Origin: Diadema setosum
Taxonomy: Eukaryota > Echinodermata > Echinoidea > Diadematoida > Diadematidae
NCBI RefSeq assembly: GCF_964275005.1
Contig: NC_092688.1
Coordinates: 26,982,434 to 27,046,433 of the forward strand
Direction of reading: 5' to 3'
DNA: 64,000 nucleotides
Below, one piece after another: positions 50,904 through 61,301 of the stretch; position 1 is the first letter of the stretch, and every line of letters starts with the position of its first letter. Under the pieces are notes generated by a model. It had not been told where the DNA came from. It worked only from the letters and a program-made list of their open reading frames with translations, and made no database searches. The position numbers and the translations under genes are program-made.

Positions 50904-53900
50904 GTGATGGTGGTGATGATGATGATGATGATAGGGAGGATGAGCAAGAAAAGGATAGTAACAGGTAAGATTATGGTGAAATTGAGGAGAGGCAGAATTG
51001 TATTGAAACTGACGATGCAGAGGATGGTGATGATGATGATAGGGAGGATAAGCAAGAAAAGGATAGTGACAGGTAAGATTATGGTGAAATTGAGGAGAGA
51101 CAGAATTGAATCGAAACTGATGATGCAGAGGATGATGATGATGGTGATGATGATGATGATGATGATAGTGATGATGATGATGGTGATGATAATGATGATG
51201 ACTCTGCTGTTTCAGATGATAGGTTGGTAGGTGTGATACTGAGAGAGATAATGATGAAAAGGATGAAAACTGTTGTAACATTTTTTTCCCCCTCCTTGAC
51301 AGGTCTCGATTATGTTGCACACGAAGACGTCCTTCCCTACTCCTCCTCTGGTGAAGCTCATCCCATCAGCCATGAGCTCTTTGACAAGTTCCTGGAATTT
51401 AACCCTGGTCAAGGTAAGCAACCCTACCTTGGTTGCTATCAATTAGGGAAAAAAAAAACTACCCAAGAGTCAGTAGCAACTTGCCCTGTCCTAAAGTTTT
51501 CAAGTTTTCTTCATTGTCCATTTTCCTGGTGAGTTGTTCAAGATTTTTGCAATTATTATCGCTATGATGCGTCAGATATTTTGTCTTGAAACAAATACTG
51601 GCTTAAGATTTGGAAAAAAAATGACTACACTTGAATTCAGTGTGATTTTTTAAAACCATTAAAGTTCAGACATTGGCTGTAAAAGAGAAGCAGGGGTTTT
51701 TCCCTCTGACCCTATATGGTATTGTAAGGCAGGCCTCAAGGCAATGTATAGTCATTAATTTACCCTTGTTATTTCACAAAGAATTTTCTAATTCTGGATG
51801 TCCAAATTTTTATTTTGGTAGCTTCCTAAATGATGCTTTACAGGTGTTTCTGTCACAGTCAAAGGCATCTCTAGGCACCATCTGTAAAGGTGTTTCATTA
51901 GTGATTGGCACATTATCACTGGTTGTTTGTTTGTTTGTGTGTTTGTTTGTTTGTTAAGTTTATCTCAACGATACATAGATCCCAAAGAGTGCACTAAGCA
52001 TTTTGTAATCTCCAGTCCAGAAGTTTTAGGTTTAGTTTTAGATTATTGTTGTTTCTTTTTTTTTTACATCACTTATAGGCATGCTATGGTTTTTGTGTGG
52101 ATTTCAGACTTGTTTACTTGATTCCCAGTCTTTTACTGCTGTTGTAGGGACCACATGTCTGTAAGCATCACTGCTTTGTTTCCTGTGAGATCAGCTTGCA
52201 CTTGGATTGAACTAAAAGTGGTCCCAGTTAGGAAACGGCACTATGTTTATTTTTGCCCCAGTTTCCCTCTGACAACTAGTAACAGATCTAGACATTACCC
52301 TGTGAAACTTGGGGCCTGTTTCATAAAGATTGATCGTAAGATTGATCTTACGATTGATACAATTCAATCGTAAGAAAAATTCAATCGTAAAAAAGTTACT
52401 CTCAGTCTGCTAGTAAATCTTTTTTTTAAATCATTCATACGTATCTTTATGAAACAGATTTACAATTAGGTATGAACTTACACAATTCGCGGAGATACGC
52501 TTAATTAATCAAGCATAAGATCAATCGTAACTCTTTATGAAACAGGCCCCAGGCCTGAAAGTATGCATTCACCTGTTAGCCTTTCTGTGGGTTATGTTGA
52601 CCTGTGACCTCTGTTGACCTCTGACCTCTGTTGGTGATGTACCCCTCCTGGCCCAGATCCTCAATTCACACCGAAGGACACACTGAGGGCGTGGCAGGAG
52701 AAGAATCACCCGTGGCTGGAGCTGTCCGACGTCCACCGAGAGACGACGGAGGGCATCCGTGTCACTGTCATACCGTTCTACATGGGTGCTAGGGTGAGTC
52801 TTTGCACCCAGAGGGGCAAGGAGTGGGGCATTTGGGGAAAGAGGGGTTGGGGCAAGTGAGACAGATGAATAGGTCCTGGCTTATATGAAAAATAATTTCT
52901 ACACTAGTAGGGCAGAAGCCCTTCTTTATAAAATATGTGACCCGCTACAACAAAAGGATCCTAAAGTCGCTGACGGGTGAGTCGAGGATATCAAGTTTGA
53001 AGTCAGATCACCAAAATCTGTCAAATGTATCTTCTATCATCTGCCAAAATTTCGAAGCTAAATGATCAAAGGAAAGGCCTGAGAATAGCATTTTTCTGGG
53101 CCATGCTTGGCTCGCCCGTCAGCGACTTTAGGATCCTTTTGTTGTAGCGGGTCACATATTGTGTTGGAGTGAAATGTCTGACAAAGAATCAGATTTACCG
53201 ACTACTTTCATGACACGGTAAGTTGTTAAAACACTGTAGATTTATTGATGTAATGTCAACAGATACACAAGCAATTTGAATTCACATTATAGAGCAACTG
53301 TGAGAGGCCATAGACAGACGTTCCAAGAGGTATTTCAATGGGGAATCACATGCCTAATTTTGTGTATACATGTTGATGAAGCTAATAAGTCCATGCAATA
53401 AATTTTGTGGATATTTGAGAGGGATTTCTGCAGCGAGCTGCTACATCTGCCAGACCATTTGCAGGTCATGTTATATAAGGTTGGAGTTGGGGGGCGTTGA
53501 AAGTCCTGCAAAAGACTTGTAATATCTCTTCTCTTTGGGAGGAAATAGATGATGTAATGTTCTGGGGTTTTTTTCCCCTCTCTCTTTTTGAAGTGACACT
53601 CCCTTCTTCCCCCACTCTGAGTACTTTGTAGCTCTGAAAGTTCTCGGTGACCCATTGATTAAAAAAAAAAAAAAATCTTACGGTATGCATATTAGCTTAT
53701 GAATGGTGTGGAGAGTTTCAAAGAGAAGGAAAGAAAACACTTGTATCACATTTGACTTTGAATTGACTTTGATGTAAGCATGTGACATGCATTATGTTCA
53801 TGGCATACTCATGTTCTTTTGTTTGTTTGTTTTTTCTCTCGTGTAGGTTTCACAAGACTCCAGTGTGTATTGGGTGAGTGATCCCAGAATGGGAAATCCT

Positions 53901-56900
53901 GTTACAGGGATCAATACAATTGAGCCTTTCGTTGAGCTCCGCTGAACCATGGGCTCAAGTCAGCTGTTGCTGTGCTCATGGGCTGTCATGTGGCGTTTAT
54001 TGTGTGCTGCCCATCATCCGTAAACTTCCTATCTTTGTCTTCTCATTCTTAGCTTCCATGAGTCAAAAGACGAATCTGAACTATTGTGATTGCTTTTGTC
54101 TATCAGGCATCATGCATCAGGCACCATACATTATATGCCAGCACATGTGTTAACTTATTACATTTTTTTTCCTTTAAATCCATGGTCCAGTTTTAACCAC
54201 ACATGGCAAGGCTCATGCTTAGGGATAGTAGATAAAAGGTTTTTTTCTATTGGTTCATGTACATACTCCCCCCCCCCCCCCCAACCCATGGCACCCAAAG
54301 GTGGGCCCAAGAGATACAATAGAGATTAAAGGACAAGTTCACCTTCATTAACATAAGGATTGAGAGAATGTAGCAATAGAACACATCATTGAAAGTTTGA
54401 GGAAAATCAGATAATCCGTTCAAAAGTTATGAATTTTTGAAGTTTTTGTGCAGTCACTGCTGGATGAGAAGACTACTGCAGTGTATGATGTCACATGCGT
54501 ACAACAATATAAGGAAAATATAAAGAGAATTTCACAAAATTTCATCTTTTGAAAAAAATACACATTCCCTCGACTCGTTACTGACATATGTTATGGGTAA
54601 TATTATTCCCATTGCCTTTAGAAAGAGGCAAGTCAAGTGCTCTTTTATTATGCGAAAAAAATGAAAATATGTTGAATTTTCATTACATTTTCTTTATGCT
54701 GTTGTACTCATATGACATCACGAGCCTTAGTAGTCTCCTCAACCAGCGGTTCCAACACAAAAATTTAAAAATTCATAACTTTTGCATCGATTGTCCAATT
54801 TTCCTCAAACTTTCACTGATGTGTTCTACTAATATTGCTGCATTCTCTCAATCCTTATGTTTATGAAGGTGAACGTGTCCTTTAAGTTTTATTGTATTGC
54901 AGTTTAATACATGTATGATGTAGAGGTGAAGACTCTACTGATAATGATAATCTTGGCATTGGAAGCTGTGGCCTGATTGGGCACAAAGAGGAAGGGGAGG
55001 GTGGGGAACAAATTAAAGGGGGGCCCAAAAAATTAAGTTCACATATTCATCTTCTCCTTTCAAACTGCATGATGAGATTTTTACCAAGCGTTGTGTGAAG
55101 CATTCCTAGAGGTAGGGGATGTGAAGTTCTTCCATTGTTTCAGGTTCACGTGGTCCCTGTGGGTCCGGGGCAGTGGCAGCTATGAAGAGATCTGTGCAGA
55201 CAAAAAAGGTCAAACAAGGAACATGTGTACTTATAATAAAAAAATATATAAAAAAAAAAAGAGCCATCGCCCGTTTGCAAGATGCAATAATTTGTGTTGT
55301 GATATCCCAGCCATGTCAAGTTGGGTCAAGAGTTGATGAATGCGCTAGAGAGAGGAGCAGCTCACTTGAGCGACTTCCCATACACGCATGTCCCTTTTTT
55401 TTCATGTTTCCTTACAGTGGAGGTACTGTATCCGGCTGGAGAACCTCGGTGATGAGACAGTGCAGCTGAGAGAGAGACACTGGCGCATCTTCAGCCTGTC
55501 TGGTACTCTGGAGACTGTGAGGGGGAGGGGCGTGGTGGGTCAGGTGAGACTCGAGAGTCAAACCAGCTGTCAAGCTATAATACCAATTTGTTCATTACAT
55601 CAGTACAGACAGATCCAAGTTGGCAGCGAAAGCCACCAATACTGTGTTGTCCCATATGTGCATGCATATGCGAATGCATGATATTTTTCTTTCTTTCTTT
55701 TCTCTACCGTTAATCCTCCCTTTAAATTTTTTTTTTTTTTTTGGTGGCAAGTTGATGTATAATTACAATGATTGTATTTGTTGTTATATATTTTAGAATA
55801 TGTATGTATATATTTGCAATATATGTCATACATGCGGCATATGCTTGCGCTCTTGGGACATGGCAGTAATGGTGAATTTTCTGCCAGGTTGGATCAGTCT
55901 ATAGTGGAGACTTGGAGGAAAGACATCTGATACAGTCAATTCTGCCCTAGCAAGCACTTACCAATATGGACCACCTATTCCTAGTGTCCACTTATAAAAA
56001 TCCCCCCCCCCCCCTGCAGAAATTGTGTAGTGAAGACGGTTCCATGACATTTGCTCTTGCGACAATTGCTCCCATGAAATATCTGCACACTAAGCCGAAC
56101 ATACATTTTGGACACAAACATAACCCTGTTGATAAAACCACCTGCCTGTCAGAACTAGTGGCTGCTAACTGTGCTTGTGCTTTGACAACCTAGATATATG
56201 TAAGATTGCCTACAGGGTATGGACAAAATTGAATAAAAGAAAATTAATATATTTATCTTTTTATCACAAAAACAAATGTGTGCTTTTTTTGTGACAATTA
56301 GAGCCATGAAGATATTGGAATCAGTATGGCGTAAAAAGTTCTGGTCAAATATTAAATATAAATGTGACAGATTGTATCTTGCTCTTTAAGAATATGAGAG
56401 GATGTCCCAACCTTCTAGTTTGAAATGCAAATTTGGCAAGAGACAGAGTTAACTTGTGGGAGGAAAATTTCCTCCAAAGTCATTTGAACCTCCTTGTGGA
56501 AACATAAATACAGATATTGTCTTGTTGGAGTTATGATATTGCACTTGATATCCCCGTGGGAGTCTTATTTTCCCCAAGAGATTACACCCACAGGGAATAT
56601 GTTGTTTGAATTTAACTCCTAAGGGACTGTACAATGATAGAAAAAGCATTAGATGTTACACTATATGGTCTACATAATTTTATACACTGCATTCTAGTCC
56701 TGTTAGCAGCCAGTCAAATTCTAAAATTACATTCATACCAGACATGCTTTCACTGCTCACCATATAATTGTTTTGATCCTCACATGATTGCATTACGACC
56801 AATCACCTACCAGTATTAATGCAGACCATTTAATGTTTCCCTCAGGAGCCCATATTGTCCAAGGAGCAACCCGCCTTCCAGTACAGCAGCCATGTGTCTT

Positions 56901-57874
56901 TACAAGCACCCAGTGGCCACATGTGGTAGGTAGCAACCGTCTCTGTGACATCCCCTTTCACTCATGGCTCAATTAGGTCCCAAGAAGCATTGTAGGGAGT
57001 CTACAGACAACTGCACCACGTTTCTGATATTCAGTATCAACTGATATTCAGTATCAGCAACCTTGTCATGTATTATTGTAGCTAGTCTATTTAAATGTTT
57101 CTGATGTTTCTTATCAAGAATAGCCTTGGTAATGCAGTTTTGGCAGCTGTCTGCAGAAATTCTTCCAGTATTCATTATCATAAACAATTTTGTTGATGTA
57201 ATCAAAGTAACAGTGGTTTTCCTGTAATGACACTTGTAATATTTGTCATCATCAACAAGCTTGTTTGCACACTCAGTTTCCTTGCGGGCTGAAAAGAAAT
57301 GGTGTATGTAGTTTATCCATGTATACTGATAAGAATGCATGGCATAAGAAAGGTGTTTCAGGAGTTTAGGTCCTTTTTTTTTCTGTTTGAATTTGAAATT
57401 ATATCATCACTTTGTCATAGTACAATCATAATATACAGTAAACCTCATGTAAGTCAGGATCATATACATGTAAGTCCACATATCGGGTAAGTCGTTGCAA
57501 TGAAAGTACTGAATTTTTGTATTCTTCGCTTTTGCCATTTTGCTTTTGCACAAGTTGACAGATTTTCTCCAGTCCTGTTCGTGTCTACTTATGCCAGGTT
57601 TACTGTAATTCTATATTAGCAAGCATGATGTTCAGATGATGTGTGAATTCAGCCACTGTTTTCTGAAATTGAACATTGAGGAGAGTAAGGTGTAGCATTC
57701 ATTTCTCCAGAACTTTTCATAGCACTATCCTCCGTGTGTGATTATCCTTTGCCCTACAGGGGAACATTTCGGATGGAGAAGAGTGACGGGCAGACGTTTG
57801 ATTGTCGCATCCCGCCCTTCACGCTGGAGAGCAAACAGGATGACCACTCCAGCCCCCACAGCTTCTTCTGGTAA
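43730..57874 (+). CDS. POLDIP2: POLDIP2 / PDIP38, polymerase delta-interacting protein 2
   Basis: POLDIP2 binds DNA polymerase delta p50 and PCNA, and is largely mitochondrial, where it also associates with the ClpXP system. Eleven exons with GT/AG borders: 43730-43842, 46410-46473, 48305-48402, 50006-50114, 50632-50701, 51303-51413, 52657-52793, 53847-53873, 55418-55543, 56846-56925 and 57760-57874. Phases join without a break to 349 residues plus TAA; human is 368. The N terminus (MAATVSCLRSILLRR) is basic with no acid in its first 15 residues, as for a mitochondrial presequence. The HspQ/YccV-like domain spans about residues 60-195 (FGYRGILLFPW, KGKTHVYYQVLIDSRDCP, ALYAIPG-type SLYAIPGLDYV). 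The ApaG/DUF525 domain spans about 215-345 (RVTVIPFYMGAR, WRYCIRLENL, GTLETVRGRGVVG). It lies 3.9 kb downstream of OSTC on the same strand. Confidence 0.97.
45078..45376. mobile_element. TTAA-flanked element, reverse copy
   Basis: TTAAAGGCATAATTGACCATTTGCAGATGAAAC is the reverse complement of the right end of the 25554-25920 element. The match continues through GTTCTAAAATGTGAGTTA and CTCCTTAT to about ACAACAGACCTACAC, where the family's other end is missing. In POLDIP2 intron 1. Confidence 0.65.
45403..45775 (+). repeat. Direct duplication flanking the SINE
   Basis: A ~110-base unit (GCAACTGATTGACAAATTGC... AGCACTGAATTGATCAGTGT... GTACATACTC) occurs at about 45403-45502 and again at about 45670-45772, a period of about 262 bases. 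The tRNA-like body lies between them. Confidence 0.75.
45499..45575 (-). repeat. tRNA-derived SINE fragment
   Basis: On the minus strand, A-box-like TGGTCTAGTGG (45553-45563) and B-box-like GGTTCAAATCCT (45508-45519) are spaced as in tRNA genes, with a 'GATCAGGAGGTCGTAGG' middle. The acceptor and anticodon stems do not close properly, so this is a SINE or tRNA relic. Confidence 0.65.
46041..46154 (-). ncRNA. Hammerhead-ribozyme-like motif (Penelope-type element relic)
   Basis: Read on the minus strand: CTGATGA (46136-46130), a stem GCTGT/ACAGC (46123-46127 with 46111-46115) and then GAAA. The sequences outside pair as a stem I: CAGG with CCTG (46137-46140 / 46053-46056) and GTCTTCG with CGAAGAC (46148-46154 / 46041-46047). 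This is the layout of the hammerhead core as found in Penelope-like element terminal repeats. The segment after GAAA does not form a clean stem III with a cleavage triplet, so the copy is probably diverged. Confidence 0.4.
46697..47667. mobile_element. TA-flanked pogo/Tigger-like element, 971 bases
   Basis: CAGTTAAACTCGC(C/A)TAAGTCGA at both ends in inverted orientation, bordered by TA. Many AAGTCGA/TCGACTTA copies lie inside each end. The interior has GC-richer sequence but no intact transposase; it is a deleted, non-autonomous copy. It lies in POLDIP2 intron 2. Confidence 0.8.
48699..49742. repeat. 1 kb fold-back palindrome in POLDIP2 intron 3
   Basis: The left arm begins about 48699 (AGTTTTGGTATTACCTCAAA) and the right arm ends about 49742 (its reverse complement). 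Arms of roughly 500 bases match throughout, including AGTGCTCTCAT, GCGACCAGCAGCCCCATACG, the GGTAAATATCAACTTAAAATC block and GAGAGGACCTTGGGAGAGCT. The centre is near 49250. A smaller palindrome (48842-48929) is inserted in the left arm only. Confidence 0.85.
48842..48929. repeat. Nested hairpin, AATCATGCAATAATGG arms
   Basis: AATCATGCAATAATGGTTTC...GTAC pairs with GTACGAAACCATTATTGCAT. The loop contains a second perfect hairpin, GCCGCCGTACGGCGGC. It is absent from the corresponding point of the other large arm. Confidence 0.75.
50709..51205 (+). repeat. GAT-rich minisatellite in POLDIP2 intron 5
   Basis: Three ~100-base units (about 50771-50870, 50932-51030, 51041-51140) share GGAGGATGAGCA(A/G)GAA, AACAGGTAA(A/G)ATTATGGT, GGCAGAATTG and ACTGA(C/T)GATGCAGAGGAT. 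They are separated by (GAT)n runs. Each unit contains CAGGTAA(A/G)A, a near-perfect 5' splice-site sequence. The ORFs through it (poly-His or poly-Met) are trinucleotide-repeat artefacts. Confidence 0.9.
52312..52555. mobile_element. MITE with GGGGCCTGTTTCATAAAG ends
   Basis: GGGGCCTGTTTCATAAAG at the left and CTTTATGAAACAGGCCCC at the right. The left half carries several copies of ATCGTAAG in both orientations. A relative lies at 59078-59393. Confidence 0.8.
52936..53156. mobile_element. TA-flanked MITE with ~42-base near-perfect inverted ends
   Basis: TGTGACCCGCTACAACAAAA...GGATCCTAAAGTCGCTGACG at the left is matched exactly by the reverse complement at the right, with TA on both sides. 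About 221 bases, non-coding, in POLDIP2 intron 7. The low divergence suggests fairly recent activity. Confidence 0.85.
54326..54887. mobile_element. 'GGACAAGTTCACC' element, full length
   Basis: TTAAAGGACAAGTTCACC at the left and GGTGAACGTGTCCTTTAA at the right; the two halves are largely reverse complements of each other (CATAAGGATTGAGAGAATG / CATTCTCTCAATCCTTATG). About 560 bases, non-coding, in POLDIP2 intron 8. This is the reference copy for the family at 19223, 20166 and 37817. Confidence 0.85.
57436..57605. mobile_element. TA-flanked pogo/Tigger-like MITE
   Basis: CAGTAAACCTCATGTAAGTC at the left, GTCTACTTATGCCAGGTTTACTG at the right, with TA on both sides. Short copies of TAAGTC lie inside. 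170 bases, about 155 bases before POLDIP2 exon 11. Confidence 0.75.
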
Positions 57875-58760
57875 TAGACAACGCGAGGACGTCTTGAGGG
57901 CATTTCGATGTCAGCGCAGTGGTAAAAATTTCTGCTTGAGGACAGCCAAACTAATGCAATATGATGTCAAATATGGACAAGTATCATCAATTTGATTATA
58001 TTTTTTTTTCTTCTTGAGAATGGAAACTAGCGGAGCAATCTCACAAATGTCTTGATGCTCAGAAAGTGGAAATATTGCCAGAGTGGCTAATGACAGCATC
58101 AGACTGTGGATTTCATGCATTGTGTTATCTGCCTGATTTGGTAAGTTCTCACTAGATTCGTGCCAATGACTCTTTCCCATGGAATGGTTCATGGCTTTAC
58201 GGAAGCTTGACCAGGCGAGCCTGGAGAGATTCTCTGCCCTTGTGTTCCATACTGTCCGCCTTTTCCAACAGGTTGGTCAAATACACATGTAGGCAGATGT
58301 CCCTTGAGTCATGAGATGGCATGAGTCCACACCATTGGAGGTGAGGTTTAGTGCAGGACACGCAGATATGACTTCAAGTGGATATGTGCGACATTGTTCA
58401 AAAGGAAATGTACATCATTGTGTAATCTACGCTGATCAGAGGAAAGATAGCTTGGGGCCAGGCCTATTTATGTCATCCCTGTTCTTTGTTTTCTACCATT
58501 TACCATATAGGAAATTGAAACTTGAAAGACTGGAAGAAAGTGATTGTGCAGGTGATTTATATTGCCAAAGATAGGCCTTGTGGAAAGAGGAAATGTACCT
58601 TTTATGGAGAGTGGCTTGCTTGCAGTGCAGACACTTGATCCATATTTTGCTTGAGAAGTAGATCCAAAAACAACCTAACATTTTCATTTCAATTGAAAAC
58701 TTGTTGTAGTTAGAGTAAACTTGTTTCATGGATTATGTAACAGCTTGTATTTCACACATA

Positions 58761-58766
58761 AATAAA
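58761..58766 (+). terminator. Candidate POLDIP2 polyadenylation signal
   Basis: AATAAA lies 887 bases after the POLDIP2 stop codon, within AATAAATAAC. A 3' UTR of this size is reasonable for the gene. No cleavage site can be placed. Confidence 0.35.
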
Positions 58767-59077
58767 TAACCACAAGGCATTCATGTTCACTGAAATGCCC
58801 TGCAAGGTTTGCCGTCTTCTTTTTTCCTCTTTTTTTTCCCCCCTTACTTCACTATGGTGGTATATGTTTTTGCTTCACGATTAATATTCGGACTGTGTTT
58901 TTCTTCATTTCATTCAGTCCGTAAATGTTCTGCTCTAGCAAATTTATTTCAACCCAGAGTTTGTACCAGCAAAACACCAAACCTATTCATACTGTTATGA
59001 AATCTGTTGATATATAGACTATTTCAGTGAGCAAGGAATGGACGTCAACCTAGCTTTCAATTACCTGGGCCCTGTTT

Positions 59078-59393
59078 CATAAAGCTCTTTGTAAAGTTAC
59101 CCATGACTTTATGAACGACTGGAGTATGAAGTGCCAATATGTGTGCCCATTTTATTTTCCTTATGTTTTAACAAAGTACGACTGTATGTCAATGTTTCAT
59201 CTACACTGGGACAAAAATATGCTTTCAACTAAAAGCTTCTGTTAACATGTAATAATAATCATTAGCATCTGCAAATTTCAACTTATGGTATTGAAATCAA
59301 CAATGATTAGGAAACCCACTTGGCTTGTCATATTTAAGCTGTTTGTAAAGTCGTGCATAACGTTACAAACAGCTTTATGAAACTGGACCCTGG
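59078..59393. mobile_element. MITE related to the GGGGCCTGTTTCATAAAG family
   Basis: GGGCCCTGTTTCATAAAGCT at the left; AGCTTTATGAAACTGGACCC at the right. A second inverted pair (GTAAAGTTACCCATGACTTTA / TAAAGTCGTGCATAACGTTAC) lies next to each end. Confidence 0.7.
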
Positions 59394-60079
59394 TACACAC
59401 AAGAAATGCAATTATTTGTCATGTTGGAGACTTTATTTTTTCCTCTGCATATAACCTCAGAGATGATCAAAAGACTGATAGCCCACCAAAAGACTGAATT
59501 TATAACAAGTATTGTTATTGATAGAGGTGTTTCCTTATGTCACCCATCAACCATATATGCCACGTGAAGTGTTTGGCATAAATTGACATGTTTGTATTTC
59601 ATAGCGGCTTTTATAGAATTATTCTTCCATTCACATAGAGTAAAGAAGTAATATATATACAGTATTGGATTATACATTTGCAGATATTATGTACTCAACA
59701 TTGCTTGCAAATGTGTATTGCGAGGAGGAAATTAACATTTTCTAGAATTATTCAAACGTGTACACAGCAGTTTTATCACTATCAGTACATCCAGTATGCT
59801 TTACATCTTACAGTGTTTATTTGCCACAGATTATGTGGCATGAGAGTTACTGTTTTTGCAAATAGTATGTACACAGGAGCTATTTTGCATGCAGTTTTTG
59901 TTACAGTGATGATGGTAACAGTTATGAAAGTTGTTATTGTCACCATCATTGCCTGGTATATTTGTTATCACTGGTAATGAAACTGACATTGACATGTCAT
60001 ACAAAAGACAAATTGTAGTTTCTTTGCCTTAAAAGGCATCTCATCTCATTACAAACTGCACTATCATGTTTGACCTAGA

Positions 60080-60258
60080 GCCGTGCTTCTCAACCAGTGG
60101 GCTGCAGCCCACTCGCTGGGGGGCCACGAAACAGGTCTGCCACAATGTTGACCAGAAATGAGTAAAAAGGATTAATCTGTGATTTAACTGGGCTGGGCCT
60201 CAAAAAAGAATTGTACTAGCCGAAGTGGGCCTCGAGTTGAACAAGGTTGAGAAGCACA
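60080..60258. mobile_element. hAT-type MITE with perfect 8-base target duplication
   Basis: The inverted ends GTGCTTCTCAACC / GGTTGAGAAGCAC are flanked by the identical 8-mers GACCTAGA at 60072-60079 and 60259-60266. An 8-base duplication with CTTCTCAACC ends is diagnostic for the hAT superfamily. 179 bases, no coding capacity. Confidence 0.9.
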
Positions 60259-61253
60259 GACCTAGATGGATGACATTCAGTAGTTTTGAGTTCAATTCAG
60301 CGGAGATCAAGGTAAAGCTGCCATCTAACAGAGATGTGATATCATGTAAGATTTTCTTTGATCTCACGATCTCACATTGGATGTAGTACATATGATTCTG
60401 TTAAAGGGTTGGTTTCTGTACATACCACACAAACTACCCAGGCAAGTTGTGAGATCACTGTGGAAATCAGTATTCACATGGCATGCAGTGCATCATTTCC
60501 AGTCCGTCCGACTGCAACACACATCTTGTTTCGTCCAATGCCACATCACATTGTCACGGTAGTATGCATTTAGATGCCTCATAAGGCATGTGATCTTACA
60601 TTTATCTCTACTTATGCATGTCATCTGCTATCATAAGTTTATATTAGCCCAGTCAGAGCCAGCAGGTTTTACTAGAAATGCAATTTCTTTACTTTATTCT
60701 CTTTATATTTGAAGTGATAGAATTTAAAGAGAATTCCGTATGTTAAGCATGTATTGCGCCAATTCTATATTGTCCATTTCTAGATATCCACATCACACAT
60801 GGATTATGATTTGATGTTGTTGATTGTGATGCCATTTGTGAATATTCCAGAAGAAATCTTTTAACTAATTAATTGGCTACAATATTGGCATCTAAGGATA
60901 ATATTATACAGGTCCTTGGAGTACAGTGTGGATACTCTATGGTATAAAAGAATATATTTTGTTGTTTTTTTTTTAATGGATAAATGGAATCACATCGTAT
61001 CCACTGATCCAAAGACTCAGTGGAGTTATTAGAATGCATACGAAAAGTCAAAGTAAGTCCTTCATTTTGTTTCATGTATCTTGCTGACTTAAATTAAGTA
61101 CAGCCTCTTTAGAATTCACACTTGGTCAATATCTGTAAGTGTATACCCCTTCAGAGGAAGGGAAGGGGAGAGAGGTCAAACTTAGTGTGGAAAAAATGAT
61201 AACTATGAATAGGTGAAATATATGATTATACTGTGTGTATTTGTGTATGTATG

Positions 61254-61255
61254 TG

Positions 61256-61300
<45 letters not shown>
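61254..61300 (+). repeat. (TG)n(AG)n compound microsatellite
   Basis: A run of TG units passes directly into a run of AG units. Confidence 0.9.

Positions 61301-61301
<1 letters not shown>

Noticed and set aside
50771..51140. CRISPR array
   Set aside because: Unit length, internal GAT runs and eukaryotic intron context fit a minisatellite; spacers are not unique.
50667..51320. 217-residue ORF on the minus strand rich in His and Ile
   Set aside because: It is a translation of (ATC)n and the minisatellite in POLDIP2 intron 5; composition follows the trinucleotide repeat and no domain is present.
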